64,000 nt of DNA, taken from assembly GCA_046349595.1 (NCBI GenBank), contig JAXMCA010000001.1, positions 1,178,001-1,242,000 of the forward strand. Reading direction: 5' to 3'. Within the stretch, counting starts at the first letter, position 1, and the number at the start of each line of letters is the position of its first letter. The position numbers were made by a program, and so were the translations under genes. This document shows, one piece after another, positions 48,307 to 57,307 of this stretch. Origin of the DNA: JACRLW01 sp046349595. GTDB lineage: Bacteria; Planctomycetota; UBA1135; UBA2386. Under the pieces are notes generated by a model. That model was not told where the DNA came from. It ran no database searches and was given only the letters and a program-made list of their open reading frames with translations.

Positions 48307-51300
48307 TCACTCGGCGTGATGGGTCGGGATCTGCCCGGGCAGTCCCTCGATGCTGCGGACGTGCACGTCGCGCTGCGGGAAGGCGATCTCGATGCCTTCG
48401 GCCCGGAACGCGGCGTCGATCGCCTCGTGCAGCGCGGTGATGGTGACCGACCAGTCGTCCATGGCGTGGAACACGCGTACCTCCAGATCGAGCGTGCTGT
48501 CGCCGAAGCCGCGGAACACCGCGTCGGGCGTCGGATCGGGGAGGATCGTGCGCACGCTGCGCGCAGCCTCGAGGAGCAGCTCGCGTGCGCGATGGGTGTC
48601 GGTTCCGTAGGCGACGCCGACCTTGACCACCAGGCGCACCACCGGACTGCTCAGGCTCCAGTTCACGAAGTGTCCGGTGATGAACTCGCGGTTGGGCACG
48701 ATCAGCTCCTTGCGGTCGAAGTCCATGATCGTGGTCGCTCGCATGCGGATGCGCGTGACGCGACCGTCCACGCCGCTGACGGTCACGAGATCGCCGACGC
48801 GCAGCGGTCGTTCGAACAGCAGGATCAGGCCCGAGACGAAGTTGGCGAAGATCTCCTGCAGGCCGAAGCCGAGGCCGACCGAGACCGCAGCCGCCATCCA
48901 CTGCAACTTGGACCAGCCGACGCCGATGCCGGTGAAGGCGATGATCGAGCCGATCAGCACGATCACGTAGCGCATCACGGTGGTGATCGCGTAGCGCTCG
49001 CCGGCGCTGACGCCGAGGTGGCGCAGCACGAGCAGCTCGAACAGGCCCCCGGCGTTGCGCGACAGCACCCAGGTCGCCCCGAGCACGACCAGGGCGAGCA
49101 GCAGATTGGCGAGCGTGACCGGCACCTCGGTGACCTGCACCGCGGTGTGCGTGCCGGCGACGTCGGTGGTGGTCACGGTGGACTGGACCGTCTCGGTCCA
49201 CAGCGAGACTTCGCGCAGGATGCCGAGCGCCGGCAGCACGTCGACCCAGATCGCCCAGGCGCCGAGTGCCAGGGCCAGCAGAGTGGTCAGCCCGAGCAGG
49301 CTGCGCGTCTGCTGGTCGAGGCTGACCAGGTCGACGACCGGTGCCTCGGGCTCCTCCGGACGCGTCTCGGCGCCGAGGGCTTCGCTCTCGGCCCCGCTCT
49401 CCGCGGCACGGCGTCGACGTTCGCGCGCCTGCTGGATCGCGATCGCGCGCCGCGACAGCAAGAGCCAGCGCTGCACCAGGGCGACCACCAACGACACACC
49501 GAGGACCAGCACGGCGGTGCGCTCGAGCCGCACCGACAACTCGCTCGCGGTGAACACCCAGCCGAGCAGCGTGAGCAGCGCCAGTCCGAGCGGCACCCCG
49601 ATGCCGGCGAGGTAGGTCAGGACGCGCAGCTTCTTGCGCGTCGCGAACGACGGCGACGTCGCCAGCGCGCCGCGGGTCGGGTGCAGGATGCCGCGGAACA
49701 ACCACAGATAGGTGAACAGCGCGACGAGCAGCGCCAGTCGACCGAGTGTCGCCGACAGCTCGTCGTCCTCGGCGTTGAGCGTCGCCTCTGCGGCGCGCGC
49801 CGCGACCAGCAGGGGTGCTGCGATGCGCAGGTCGCGGCGCACCACGCGCACCGCGCGCTCCTCCCAGCCGAAGTGCACGAGCGCGAGGCCGTCGCTGCGC
49901 AGGGCGGCGTCGACCACCGCGAGCGTGGTCGCCAGTGGGACGATCGCACGCAGCGCGACCTCGACCGAAGGCGCCTCGCCGGCCGCGGCGGACAGGCGGG
50001 CCAGGGCGAGCGGCAGCACCAGCGCCGGTGCGGCGAGCAGCGCCGTGTCGACGACGGCGAGCAGCGTGGGGGCGAAACGCGTGGCGGCTCGCTGGCGGGC
50101 GTCGCGCGCGTGCACGGCGAGACGCCGCAGGAACAGCGGGCGCATGCCGAGCAGGGCGACGAGCAGCAGCGCGAAGGCGATCGCCGTCGCCGGCGCGGCG
50201 ACGACCTGGTGGAGCACGCTGCGGGTCGCGTCGACCCACAGCGTCGCGACCCGTGTCGCGGCGTCGGGCACGGTCCTGAACGGCTGGCTCCACACCGGTT
50301 GACCGCTCGGGATCCACAGCACGCGTTCGTCGACGAACTTCGCGGTGCGTTCGGCCGTGGCGAGCAGGGTCTGCTGCTGTGCGTCCGCACTGCCGTAGTC
50401 GCGGGTCAGTGCGCTGTAGCCCTCGGCGAGCTTGCGGAGGAGCTTGCGGCGGGAGTCGAGGAGATTGCGGACCTCGCCGCGCAGCGTGGGGTCGGCGACG
50501 TCGAGCTTGAGCGAGCCGAGCGTTGCATCGACGACCCCGGCCGGATCCTCGAGACGCCGCAACTCGTTCTCGAACTCGTAGCGGGTGGTGTAGGCCGCGA
50601 TCTGGTCGGCGTGGAGCGCGCGGTTGGCGCGCCGCACCGTCTCGAGGTCCGCGAGCTGGCTGCGCCGCAGTTCGCGCAGCTCCAGACCGATCGCCTCGGT
50701 CAGGCCGATCTGCTTCTCGCGCGACTGCGAGGTGGCGAGATCGCGCTCCAGGCTCTCCTGACGGCGCTTCGCCGCTTCGATGGTGACGTCCAGATCGCTG
50801 CGCTGCTTGGCGAGTCGCCGCAGCTTCTCGACGAGTGCGACGTTGCTCTCCGCGAGACTGCGCAGGCGGGGATCGGCTTCGGCCACCGCCGTGTTCGCGG
50901 CGCGCTCGGCGGAGTCGATCTCCTGACGCCGCTGATCGGCGGTCAGCTTCTGCACGTTCTGCACGCGTGTGGCGGCGGCGTCGCGTTCCAGCGTCGCTCC
51001 GTCGCGACGCGCCGCGTACAGCGCACCGAGCTTCTCCAGCGAGGACTGCTCGAGCTCGAGTTCGGCGATCTGCGCCTCCACCCGCATCATGCGCGCGCGC
51101 TGGCGCATGCGCCGCGCGTTGACCATCGCGGGGTTCTCGTCGGGGGCGGGAGCGGCGGCGAGCAGACCCTGCACCTCGGTGCGCTCGGCCCGTGCCGTCG
51201 CCATCGCGCCGGGCAGCTCGGTGCGTCGGGTCTCGAGATCGTTGATCGCCTGAGTCGCCTTCGCGAGCTCCTCCGCCGCGGTCCGACGATCCTGCTCGGC

Positions 51301-51726
51301 CTTGCTCTGCGCGGCTTCGAGATCGGCGAGACGGGTGCCGATGTCGAAGGCGCCGGTCGGCTCGACGCTCGGGAAATCGATGTCGTGGTGGATGCGGGCG
51401 ATCTCGGCGTCGGCGCCGTCCAGCGTCGCCTGCAGTGCCGTGCGTCGTGCGCTCCACTCGTCGCGGCGCGAAAGGTGCGAGCGGGCCTCGTCGAGCATCG
51501 CCAACGCCTGCTTGCGCAGGTCGTCGCCGAGCGCAGCGTCGGCTTCGATCGACTTGCGCAGCGCGTCGATGCGGTCCGCATCGACGGGGTCGCCCTGAAG
51601 GCTGGGTGGCGGACTCTGGTCCTGGCACGGGGCCGGCGCGGTCGCGAGCAGCGCGAGTACCAGGGCGAACAGCAGCGCGAAGGTGTTGCGCCTCGCGCGT
51701 CGGCCCCGGGATCGGTCGTCCGCCAT
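48307..51726 (-). CDS. MscK/KefA-like mechanosensitive channel
   Basis: Large channel of 1139 residues with signal peptide (FALLFALVLALLATAPAPC). Residues 40 to about 450 are periplasmic and strongly helical/coiled-coil. Then come about eight hydrophobic segments and the C-terminal MscS pore domain: WMAAAVSVGLGFGLQEIFAN, then FVSGLILLFERPLRVGD and VNWSLSSPVVR, ending in the cytoplasmic beta and alpha-beta domains (RDVHVRSIEGLPGQIP). It would release solutes on osmotic downshock. TAGCAT at 51735-51740 lies eight bases before the ATG. Confidence 0.88.
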   Translation of the reverse strand: MADDRSRGRRARRNTFALLFALVLALLATAPAPCQDQSPPPSLQGDPVDADRIDALRKSIEADAALGDDLRKQALAMLDEARSHLSRRDEWSARRTALQATLDGADAEIARIHHDIDFPSVEPTGAFDIGTRLADLEAAQSKAEQDRRTAAEELAKATQAINDLETRRTELPGAMATARAERTEVQGLLAAAPAPDENPAMVNARRMRQRARMMRVEAQIAELELEQSSLEKLGALYAARRDGATLERDAAATRVQNVQKLTADQRRQEIDSAERAANTAVAEADPRLRSLAESNVALVEKLRRLAKQRSDLDVTIEAAKRRQESLERDLATSQSREKQIGLTEAIGLELRELRRSQLADLETVRRANRALHADQIAAYTTRYEFENELRRLEDPAGVVDATLGSLKLDVADPTLRGEVRNLLDSRRKLLRKLAEGYSALTRDYGSADAQQQTLLATAERTAKFVDERVLWIPSGQPVWSQPFRTVPDAATRVATLWVDATRSVLHQVVAAPATAIAFALLLVALLGMRPLFLRRLAVHARDARQRAATRFAPTLLAVVDTALLAAPALVLPLALARLSAAAGEAPSVEVALRAIVPLATTLAVVDAALRSDGLALVHFGWEERAVRVVRRDLRIAAPLLVAARAAEATLNAEDDELSATLGRLALLVALFTYLWLFRGILHPTRGALATSPSFATRKKLRVLTYLAGIGVPLGLALLTLLGWVFTASELSVRLERTAVLVLGVSLVVALVQRWLLLSRRAIAIQQARERRRRAAESGAESEALGAETRPEEPEAPVVDLVSLDQQTRSLLGLTTLLALALGAWAIWVDVLPALGILREVSLWTETVQSTVTTTDVAGTHTAVQVTEVPVTLANLLLALVVLGATWVLSRNAGGLFELLVLRHLGVSAGERYAITTVMRYVIVLIGSIIAFTGIGVGWSKLQWMAAAVSVGLGFGLQEIFANFVSGLILLFERPLRVGDLVTVSGVDGRVTRIRMRATTIMDFDRKELIVPNREFITGHFVNWSLSSPVVRLVVKVGVAYGTDTHRARELLLEAARSVRTILPDPTPDAVFRGFGDSTLDLEVRVFHAMDDWSVTITALHEAIDAAFRAEGIEIAFPQRDVHVRSIEGLPGQIPTHHAE

Positions 51727-51734
51727 CGCGGGCG

Positions 51735-51740
51735 ATGCTA
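51735..51740 (-). promoter_or_regulatory. Possible -10 box giving a leaderless transcript
   Basis: TAGCAT on the minus strand ends eight bases before the ATG at 51726 and overlaps the 3' end of rsmE. Confidence 0.35.
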
Positions 51741-52481
51741 ACCGCGCGCCTTCATCCGACGCAGCACGTCGAGTTGCGCGAACAACGCGGTCACCGCGGT
51801 CTCGACGCGCAGCGGGTGCGGCCCGGCGTGGACCGGAGCGAAGCGGTGCGCCTCGAGCAGGCGGCACTCGAAGTCGTTGAAGCCGCGCTCGGGTCCGATG
51901 GCGAGTGCGATCGGCTTCCCGGCGACCGGCGGCACCTCGAGCAGATCGCGTGGGGCGCGCGGATCGGCGAGGTAGCACCGGGCGTCGCCGCACAGCGCAT
52001 CGAGGCGGTCCTCGACGAAGGGGCGGAACAGGGCTTCGACGCGGATCTCCGGCCGCATGGTGCGTCGTGCTTGTTCCAGGCCGGCGAGCACGCGCGTCTC
52101 GAGATCCGCCTCGCTCAGGGCCGTGCTCGACAGGTGGCTCTTGTCGGTGAACCAGCTCCGCACCAGCACGATCGATCCGAAGCCGAGCGCCGTGGCGTGC
52201 TCGATGCAGCGACCGAGCACCTTCGGCCGCGGCACCGCGAGCAGCAGCAGGTCGGCGCTGCGTGGCGGCGCGGGTTCGTCGAAACGGCAGCGCAGCCTCA
52301 CCTCCTCACCGCGGATCGCGAGCACCTCGGCGTGGCCGAGCGCGCCGTCCAGCAGGCCGGCGCGCAACATGCGCCCTTCGGCGACGCCGAGGACCTCGCG
52401 CAGATGGCGCGCGCGACGATCGGAGAGCGTCGCGCAGTCGTCGGCACCGACTTCGTCCTGCCGCAGCAGGAGCAGATTCAT
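51738..52481 (-). CDS. rsmE: 16S rRNA (uracil-1498-N3)-methyltransferase RsmE
   Basis: SPOUT-fold methyltransferase of 247 residues that methylates U1498 of 16S rRNA. N-terminal PUA-like domain (RRARHLREVLGVAEGRML), then the knotted domain: LLAVPRPKVLGRCIEHATAL, RSWFTDKSH, IALAIGPERGFNDFECRLLE (family GPEGGF motif with Arg instead of the second Gly) and HPLRVETAV (family LRTETA). The ATG at 52481 overlaps the stop of the GGDEF gene. Confidence 0.9.
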   Translation of the reverse strand: MNLLLLRQDEVGADDCATLSDRRARHLREVLGVAEGRMLRAGLLDGALGHAEVLAIRGEEVRLRCRFDEPAPPRSADLLLLAVPRPKVLGRCIEHATALGFGSIVLVRSWFTDKSHLSSTALSEADLETRVLAGLEQARRTMRPEIRVEALFRPFVEDRLDALCGDARCYLADPRAPRDLLEVPPVAGKPIALAIGPERGFNDFECRLLEAHRFAPVHAGPHPLRVETAVTALFAQLDVLRRMKARG

Positions 52482-53476
52482 CGCTTCTTCGGTGGCGGGG
52501 GAGCCGGGTCGTCCGGCGTGTACAGCCAGCACTGGTTCTTGCCGCGCCGCTTCGCCTGGTGCAACGCCTTGTTCGCGCGGGTGCGCAGGTCGATCGGATC
52601 GCCCTCGCCGCGGCCCTCGAAGGTGTCGATGCCGATCGAGACGGTGACCCGCTGCGCGTAGCCGCGTGCCTGCACGGTGGTCTCGGCGATGCGCTTCTTG
52701 ATGCGCGTCGCGGTCTGCACCGCCTCGGCCGAGGTGGTGTGGGGCAGCAGGAGCACGAACTCGTCGCCGCCGAAACGCGCCGCGTAGTCGGTTTCTCGGA
52801 TGTTGCGCTTGAGGGTCTCCGCGACCTGCCGCAGCACCACGTCACCGAAGGCGTACTCGGTGGTGTCGTTGATCGACTTGAAGTCGTCGACGTCGATCAG
52901 CAGCAACGACAGCGGCTGCAGGTGGCGCTGCGCGCGCTTGAACTCGATGTGCAGCGCGTTCTTGAAGTGCCGCTCGCTCGACAGGCCGGTCTTGAAGTCG
53001 ATGGTGACCTGGTCCTCGAGTTCGGAGGCCCGGCGGCGCAGCAGCGCGAAGGCTTCGCGACGGCGCAGGGCGAGGTCGATGCGGTGCAGGCACTCGTCGA
53101 CCGACGGCGGCTTGAGCAGGAAGTCGGCGAGGGGCAGTTCGATGCGCCGCGCCTGCTCGACACCGCGCAGCGCGTCGACCAGCAGGATGACGGGCACCGG
53201 GAGGCCGTCGTGCTGCAGTGCCTCGACCAGCTCGAGTTCGACGCCGCCGGGCTTGATCACCAGCGGGTTGAGCAGGACGACGTCGGGCTGGACCCTCTGC
53301 AGCAGGGCCTGGGTCTCCGCGAGGGAATCGGCCTGGGCCACCTCGTGCCCGCGCCGCACCAGGGCGGAGATCAGCTCACCCAGCGCATCGCGGTGGTGGT
53401 TGAGCAGCAGGACGCGGGCCGCGCGCGGGCTTTGGGCCGCCGGGGTCGCGGCTTCGATTTCGTCCGGTTCTTGCAT
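52478..53476 (-). CDS. Response-regulator-like protein with GGDEF domain
   Basis: Protein of 332 residues. Residues 25-145 look like a receiver fold (ARVLLLNHHRDALGELISAL, QPDVVLLNPLVIKPGG, LLKPPSVDECLHRIDLAL). The usual acidic pocket and phospho-acceptor are not evident: the VVLLNP loop has Asn where Asp is expected. Residues 165-325 are a GGDEF domain with IDVDDFKSIND and an intact RFGGDEF active-site motif, so c-di-GMP synthesis is possible. The upstream 165 bases hold a TAGCAT box. Coupled to rsmE. Confidence 0.85.
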   Translation of the reverse strand: MQEPDEIEAATPAAQSPRAARVLLLNHHRDALGELISALVRRGHEVAQADSLAETQALLQRVQPDVVLLNPLVIKPGGVELELVEALQHDGLPVPVILLVDALRGVEQARRIELPLADFLLKPPSVDECLHRIDLALRRREAFALLRRRASELEDQVTIDFKTGLSSERHFKNALHIEFKRAQRHLQPLSLLLIDVDDFKSINDTTEYAFGDVVLRQVAETLKRNIRETDYAARFGGDEFVLLLPHTTSAEAVQTATRIKKRIAETTVQARGYAQRVTVSIGIDTFEGRGEGDPIDLRTRANKALHQAKRRGKNQCWLYTPDDPAPPPPKKR

Positions 53477-53767
53477 GGCGCGCGCGGCGTCCTCCCGGGC
53501 CGCCGATCCGTGGCGAACGGAGTCTGCGCGGGGGTGCAGCCGGTTCAAGGCTACCTCAGGCGGGAGGGTCGGCGGGCTGGATGCGGGGCGGCGCAACGGA
53601 GGAGTCCGGGGATTGGACGACGCGTGCAGGACTGCGGCGGATGCTAGCCAACACGCCAGCCTCACGCCCGCCGCGATCGGCGCATCGCGGGACCGCGGAG
53701 GTGCGTCGCGCGCCCGCTTCGCGCGTGGTGCGGGGGGGGTCGCGGCGCGTGTCGTTCCGACGGGCGC

Positions 53768-53795
53768 TTGAACCGCGCGGACGCGTCCCTAGAAT
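53768..53795 (+). promoter_or_regulatory. Sigma-70-type promoter of rpsB-tsf
   Basis: TTGAAC at 53768-53773 and TAGAAT at 53790-53795 with a 16-base spacer, 65 bases upstream of the rpsB GTG. This is the best -35/-10 pair in the window and suits a highly expressed ribosomal gene. Confidence 0.7.
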
Positions 53796-53860
53796 CCCCG
53801 GCCCTCTTCTGGGCCCGTCAGGCCCATCCCCGCGATTCGATTCGAAGGTTCGGAGTCCAC

Positions 53861-54889
53861 GTGACCGTCGTCACCGTCCAGGAGCTCATCGACGCCGGTG
53901 TCCATTTCGGACACCAGGCGCGCCGCTGGAACCCCAAGATGAAGCCATTCATCCATGGGAGGCGGCACAACGTCCATCTCATCGACCTCAAGGCGACGAT
54001 CCGCGGATTGATCCAGGCGCAGCACTTCGTGCGCGCCCTGGCGTCCACCGGCGGGCAGGTCCTGTTCGTCGGCACGAAGAAGCAGATCCGGTCGGTGGTC
54101 GAGGCCGAGGCCAAGCGTGGCGGCATGCCGGCCATCACCGAGCGCTGGATCGGCGGCACGCTGACCAACTTCGCCACCGTCCGCGAGCGCCTCGCGCGTC
54201 TCAACGACCTCGAGGCGATGGAGGCCGATGGCACGATGGAGCGCCACAAGAAGAAGGCCCAGTCGATGCTGCGCCGCGAGATGCGCAAGATCCAGCGCAA
54301 CCTCGAGGGCGTCCGCGAACTGTTCGGCATGCCGGCCGCGATCATCGTGGTCGACCCGCGCCGTGAGGACAACGCGATGAAGGAAGCCGCGCGCATGAAC
54401 GTGCCGGTGATCGCGATCCTCGACACCGACTGCGATCCCGATCTCGCCGACATCCCGGTCCCGGGCAATGACGACGCGGTCGCCTCGGTGCAGCTCCTGC
54501 TCGGCAAGCTGACCGACGCCCTGCTCGAGGGGCGCGCGAGCGCCGATGACGCTTCCCTCCACGAGGCCAAGCGCCTCGCGGCGGAAGATCCCCGCACCCG
54601 AGAGGTCTCCGGACGTCGCGGGAGCTCGGGTCCTGCTGCGGCCAGCGCGGGCGGCGGACGCGACGGTGGAGGACGTGAGGGCGGCGGCGGTCGCGGCGGC
54701 GGCGGCGGCGGGGGTCGCGGCGGTCCGCGTCGCAACGACGGCGGTGGCCGTCTCGGCCGTCGTGCGTCCGGGCGCTTCGCCGACCGTGCCGGTGGACACT
54801 CCAGCAGCGTGTCGGTCGGCGGTGGCTCCGAGCAGCCCGAGGGCAGTGCCGGTGGAGCGGGCTCCGGGGACGCACCCGCGAGCGAGTGA
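53861..54889 (+). CDS. rpsB: Small ribosomal subunit protein S2 with Gly/Arg-rich tail
   Basis: S2 protein, 342 residues from GTG 53861, against the usual 230-260. The S2 core is normal: LIDAGVHFGHQARRWNPKM, LIDLKATIRGLIQAQHFVRA, LFVGTKKQI, ITERWIGGTLTNF and PVIAILDTDCDPD. From about residue 245 the protein has a low-complexity extension dominated by Gly, Arg, Ser and Ala (repeats such as GGGGRGGGGGGG). The tail is disordered-looking and resembles RGG RNA-binding tails. Start of the rpsB-tsf-pyrH-frr cluster. Confidence 0.95.
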   Translation: MTVVTVQELIDAGVHFGHQARRWNPKMKPFIHGRRHNVHLIDLKATIRGLIQAQHFVRALASTGGQVLFVGTKKQIRSVVEAEAKRGGMPAITERWIGGTLTNFATVRERLARLNDLEAMEADGTMERHKKKAQSMLRREMRKIQRNLEGVRELFGMPAAIIVVDPRREDNAMKEAARMNVPVIAILDTDCDPDLADIPVPGNDDAVASVQLLLGKLTDALLEGRASADDASLHEAKRLAAEDPRTREVSGRRGSSGPAAASAGGGRDGGGREGGGGRGGGGGGGRGGPRRNDGGGRLGRRASGRFADRAGGHSSSVSVGGGSEQPEGSAGGAGSGDAPASE

Positions 54890-54977
54890 GTCACGAGGCG
54901 CGCGGCACGGTGCTGCGCGCGGGACCGGTCCACCCGACGATCGCGCGGCGCGCGAGGGTTCGACCGGATCCGACGAG

Positions 54978-54997
54978 GTCACGCCGTGTGGCGTGAC
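54978..54997 (+). terminator. Hairpin between rpsB and tsf
   Basis: GTCACGCC-GTGT-GGCGTGAC, a perfect 8-bp stem 90 bases after the rpsB stop, followed by TTCGCGCGTTTT. It could be a partial terminator or attenuator that sets the S2:EF-Ts ratio. Confidence 0.5.
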
Positions 54998-55048
54998 TTC
55001 GCGCGTTTTCCGGCGCGTCCGGTCGACGGACCGTGATGCGCGCTGCCT

Positions 55049-55066
55049 GGGCGCGAGAACGCGCCC
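55049..55066 (+). promoter_or_regulatory. Hairpin in the tsf leader
   Basis: GGGCGCG-AGAA-CGCGCCC, a 7-bp GC stem with a GNRA-like loop region, 60 bases before tsf. It may be part of an autoregulatory leader or a second processing/attenuation structure; there is no T-run. Confidence 0.4.
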
Positions 55067-55126
55067 TTGGAACCCCGAGAAACCAACACCACACCGGTCC
55101 GAAGGTGGCCGGAGCAGGAGATCGAG

Positions 55127-55729
55127 ATGGCGGAGATCGATGCCAAGATGGTCGGCGCGCTGCGCAAGCGCACCGGCGCACCGATGATGGACTGCAAGGA
55201 GGCCCTGATCGAGTCCGGCGGCGACATGGAGAAGGCCGTCGACATCCTTCGCAAGAAGGGGCTCAAGGCCGCCGACGCGCGCGGTGAGCGCGAGGCCACC
55301 GAGGGTCGCGTGTTCAGCTACGTCCACCACAACGGCAAGCTCGGTGTGCTGGTCGAACTCGGTTGCGAGACCGACTTCGTCGCCCGCAACGAGGAGTTCA
55401 ACGCCTTCGGCCGCGACCTCTGCCTGCACGTGGCCGCCTTCCGCCCGCGCTACCTCGACGCCTCGGCCGTACCGGCGCAGGAAGTCGAGCGCGAGCGCGC
55501 GATCGTGCTCGAGCAGACCCGCACCCAGATGGCGGGCCGCCCTGACGACGTGATCCAGAAGGCCGTCGACGGGCGCATGCAGAAGTTCTTCGCCGAGCAG
55601 TGCCTCGTCGATCAGCCTTGGGTGCACGACGACAAGAAGTCGGTCGGCACGGTGGTGAAGGAGTTCGCCGGCAAGATCGGCGAGAACATCCGCCTGCGCC
55701 GCTTCTCGCGTATGGAACTCGGAGGCTGA
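55127..55729 (+). CDS. tsf: Elongation factor Ts, short form
   Basis: Nucleotide exchange factor for EF-Tu, 200 residues, as in the compact EF-Ts of Thermus, not the ~280-residue form. The N-terminal UBA-like region is KMVGALRKRTGAPMMDCKEA with LIESGGDMEKAVDILRKKG; the EF-Tu contact motif is CETDFVARNEEF. Only one dimerisation subdomain is present. GGAG at 55117-55120 is six bases before the ATG. Confidence 0.95.
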   Translation: MAEIDAKMVGALRKRTGAPMMDCKEALIESGGDMEKAVDILRKKGLKAADARGEREATEGRVFSYVHHNGKLGVLVELGCETDFVARNEEFNAFGRDLCLHVAAFRPRYLDASAVPAQEVERERAIVLEQTRTQMAGRPDDVIQKAVDGRMQKFFAEQCLVDQPWVHDDKKSVGTVVKEFAGKIGENIRLRRFSRMELGG

Positions 55730-55731
55730 GC

Positions 55732-56460
55732 TTGGCCGTCGGCGTCCCGACCCGCATCCACCGCGTGCTTCTCAAGCTCAGCGGGGAGAGCCTGGCTCGC
55801 CCCGGCGAGGTCGGCGTCGATCCCGCCGTGCTGAGCACGCTCGCCGACCAGATCGGCGGCGTGAAGCGTCTCGGCGTGCAGGTCGCGGTGGTGGTGGGCG
55901 GCGGCAACCTGATCCGCGGAGCGGCCTTCGCGGAGTACGGCACCAGCCGCGCGACCGCGGACCAGATGGGCATGTTGGCGACCGCGATCAACTCGCTGGC
56001 GCTGCAGGACGCGCTCGAACGCGCCGGAGTCGAGACGCGTGCCCTGTCCGCGATCCCGATGAACATGGTGATGGAGCCTTTCATCCGGCGCCGCGCCGTG
56101 CGTCACCTCGAGAAGGGCCGTGTCGTGATCCTCGCCGCGGGGACCGGCAATCCCTACTTCACCACCGACACCGCGGCTGCGCTGCGCGCCACCGAGCTCG
56201 GCGTCGACGCGATTCTCAAGGCGACCAAGGTCGACGGCATCTACACCGCGGACCCCAAGCGCGATCCCGCGGCCAAGCGCATCGATCGCACGACCTTCCG
56301 CGAGGCCCTGGCGCTGGATCTGCGGGTCATGGACCGCACCGCGTTCACGCTGTGCATGGAGAACGACATGCCGATCATGGTCTTCGACATGTTCGTGCCG
56401 GGGAACATGGAGCGGGCGGTGAAGGGCGAGCCGATCGGCACCTGGGTGGTCTCCGGCTGA
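55732..56460 (+). CDS. pyrH: UMP kinase
   Basis: Amino-acid-kinase-fold enzyme of 242 residues that phosphorylates UMP to UDP. Motifs: LLKLSGESLARPG at the N-terminus, VVVGGGNLIRGAAFAEYG, ATADQMGMLATAINSLALQD, ILAAGTGNPYFTTDTAAALR and ATKVDGIYTADPKRDP. The start is a TTG at 55732, two bases after the tsf stop, with GGAGG (55721-55725) six bases upstream; no ATG fits the family N-terminus. Confidence 0.95.
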   Translation: MAVGVPTRIHRVLLKLSGESLARPGEVGVDPAVLSTLADQIGGVKRLGVQVAVVVGGGNLIRGAAFAEYGTSRATADQMGMLATAINSLALQDALERAGVETRALSAIPMNMVMEPFIRRRAVRHLEKGRVVILAAGTGNPYFTTDTAAALRATELGVDAILKATKVDGIYTADPKRDPAAKRIDRTTFREALALDLRVMDRTAFTLCMENDMPIMVFDMFVPGNMERAVKGEPIGTWVVSG

Positions 56461-56526
56461 CTCCCGGATGCGGCGCGGAGTGGCGCCGGACCACGCCGTG
56501 CGCCTATCGTGGAGGCCAGACACGCC

Positions 56527-57093
56527 ATGGACGGAAAGACCCATTCGATCGTCGCGCAGTTCGACGACCGCGCCGAGAAGACGATCCATCACCTCGCCGA
56601 CCTGCTCGCGGGCATTCGCACCGGTCGCGCTTCGCCGGCCCTGGTCGACCACATCCGGGTCGAGGCCTACGGATCGATGTCGCAGCTCGCGCACGTCGCC
56701 CACATCCAGGTTCCCGAGGCGCGCCAGCTGGTCATCAAGCCCTTCGACGTCTCGATCCTCAAGGCGATCGAGAAGGCGATCCAGACCTCGGACCTCGGGG
56801 TGAATCCCTCGGTCGAGGGCAAAGCCATCCGGCTGAGCCTTCCGCCACTCTCCCAGGAGCAGCGCAAGAAGCTCGGGGCTCGGGTCAAGGATCTCGCCGA
56901 GCAGTCGCGCGTCGCGCTGCGCAACGAGCGTCGCGACGCCAACAAGGCTGCCGAGCACGCGATGGCGGCACACGAGATCAGCGAGGATCTGCTCGAGGAG
57001 GCGAAGACCGAGATCCAGGAGCGCCTCAAGCACTTCGAGAAGCAGATCGACGAGATCCTGCAGAAGAAGACCCACGAGATCATGACCGACTGA
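56527..57093 (+). CDS. frr: Ribosome recycling factor
   Basis: Splits post-termination ribosomes with EF-G; 188 residues, normal size. Segments: LLAGIRTGRASPALVDHIRV, IQVPEARQLVIKPFDVSIL, SDLGVNPSVEGKAIRLSLPP and QIDEILQKKTHEIM. GGAGG lies at 56511-56515, a rather long 11 bases before the ATG. Usual partner of pyrH. Confidence 0.96.
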   Translation: MDGKTHSIVAQFDDRAEKTIHHLADLLAGIRTGRASPALVDHIRVEAYGSMSQLAHVAHIQVPEARQLVIKPFDVSILKAIEKAIQTSDLGVNPSVEGKAIRLSLPPLSQEQRKKLGARVKDLAEQSRVALRNERRDANKAAEHAMAAHEISEDLLEEAKTEIQERLKHFEKQIDEILQKKTHEIMTD

Positions 57094-57146
57094 CGGGACG
57101 GGTCCTCGCCGCAATTCCTGCGGTGCGGATCCGCCGCCGGCTTTCC

Positions 57147-57219
57147 GGGGGCGTAGCTCAGTCGGCAGAGCAACGGATTTTTAATCCGTCGGTCGCAGGT
57201 TCGATTCCTGCCGCCCTCA
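57147..57219 (+). tRNA. tRNA-Lys (anticodon TTT)
   Basis: Full cloverleaf of 73 bases without encoded CCA. The acceptor stem GGGGGCG pairs with CGCCCTC (one G-U), the D-arm is GCTC-AGTCGGCA-GAGC, and the anticodon arm is ACGGA-TTTTTAA-TCCGT, giving anticodon TTT. The T-arm is GCAGG-TTCGATT-CCTGC, with discriminator A. It follows frr by about 50 bases. Confidence 0.97.
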
Positions 57220-57307
57220 CTCGAGCAGATGACGATGGAAGCACGCGGACGCGGTGCGGCGCACCGCGCCATCCGCGCCCGCAGACCCGACGACCCGCGA
57301 GAACCCG

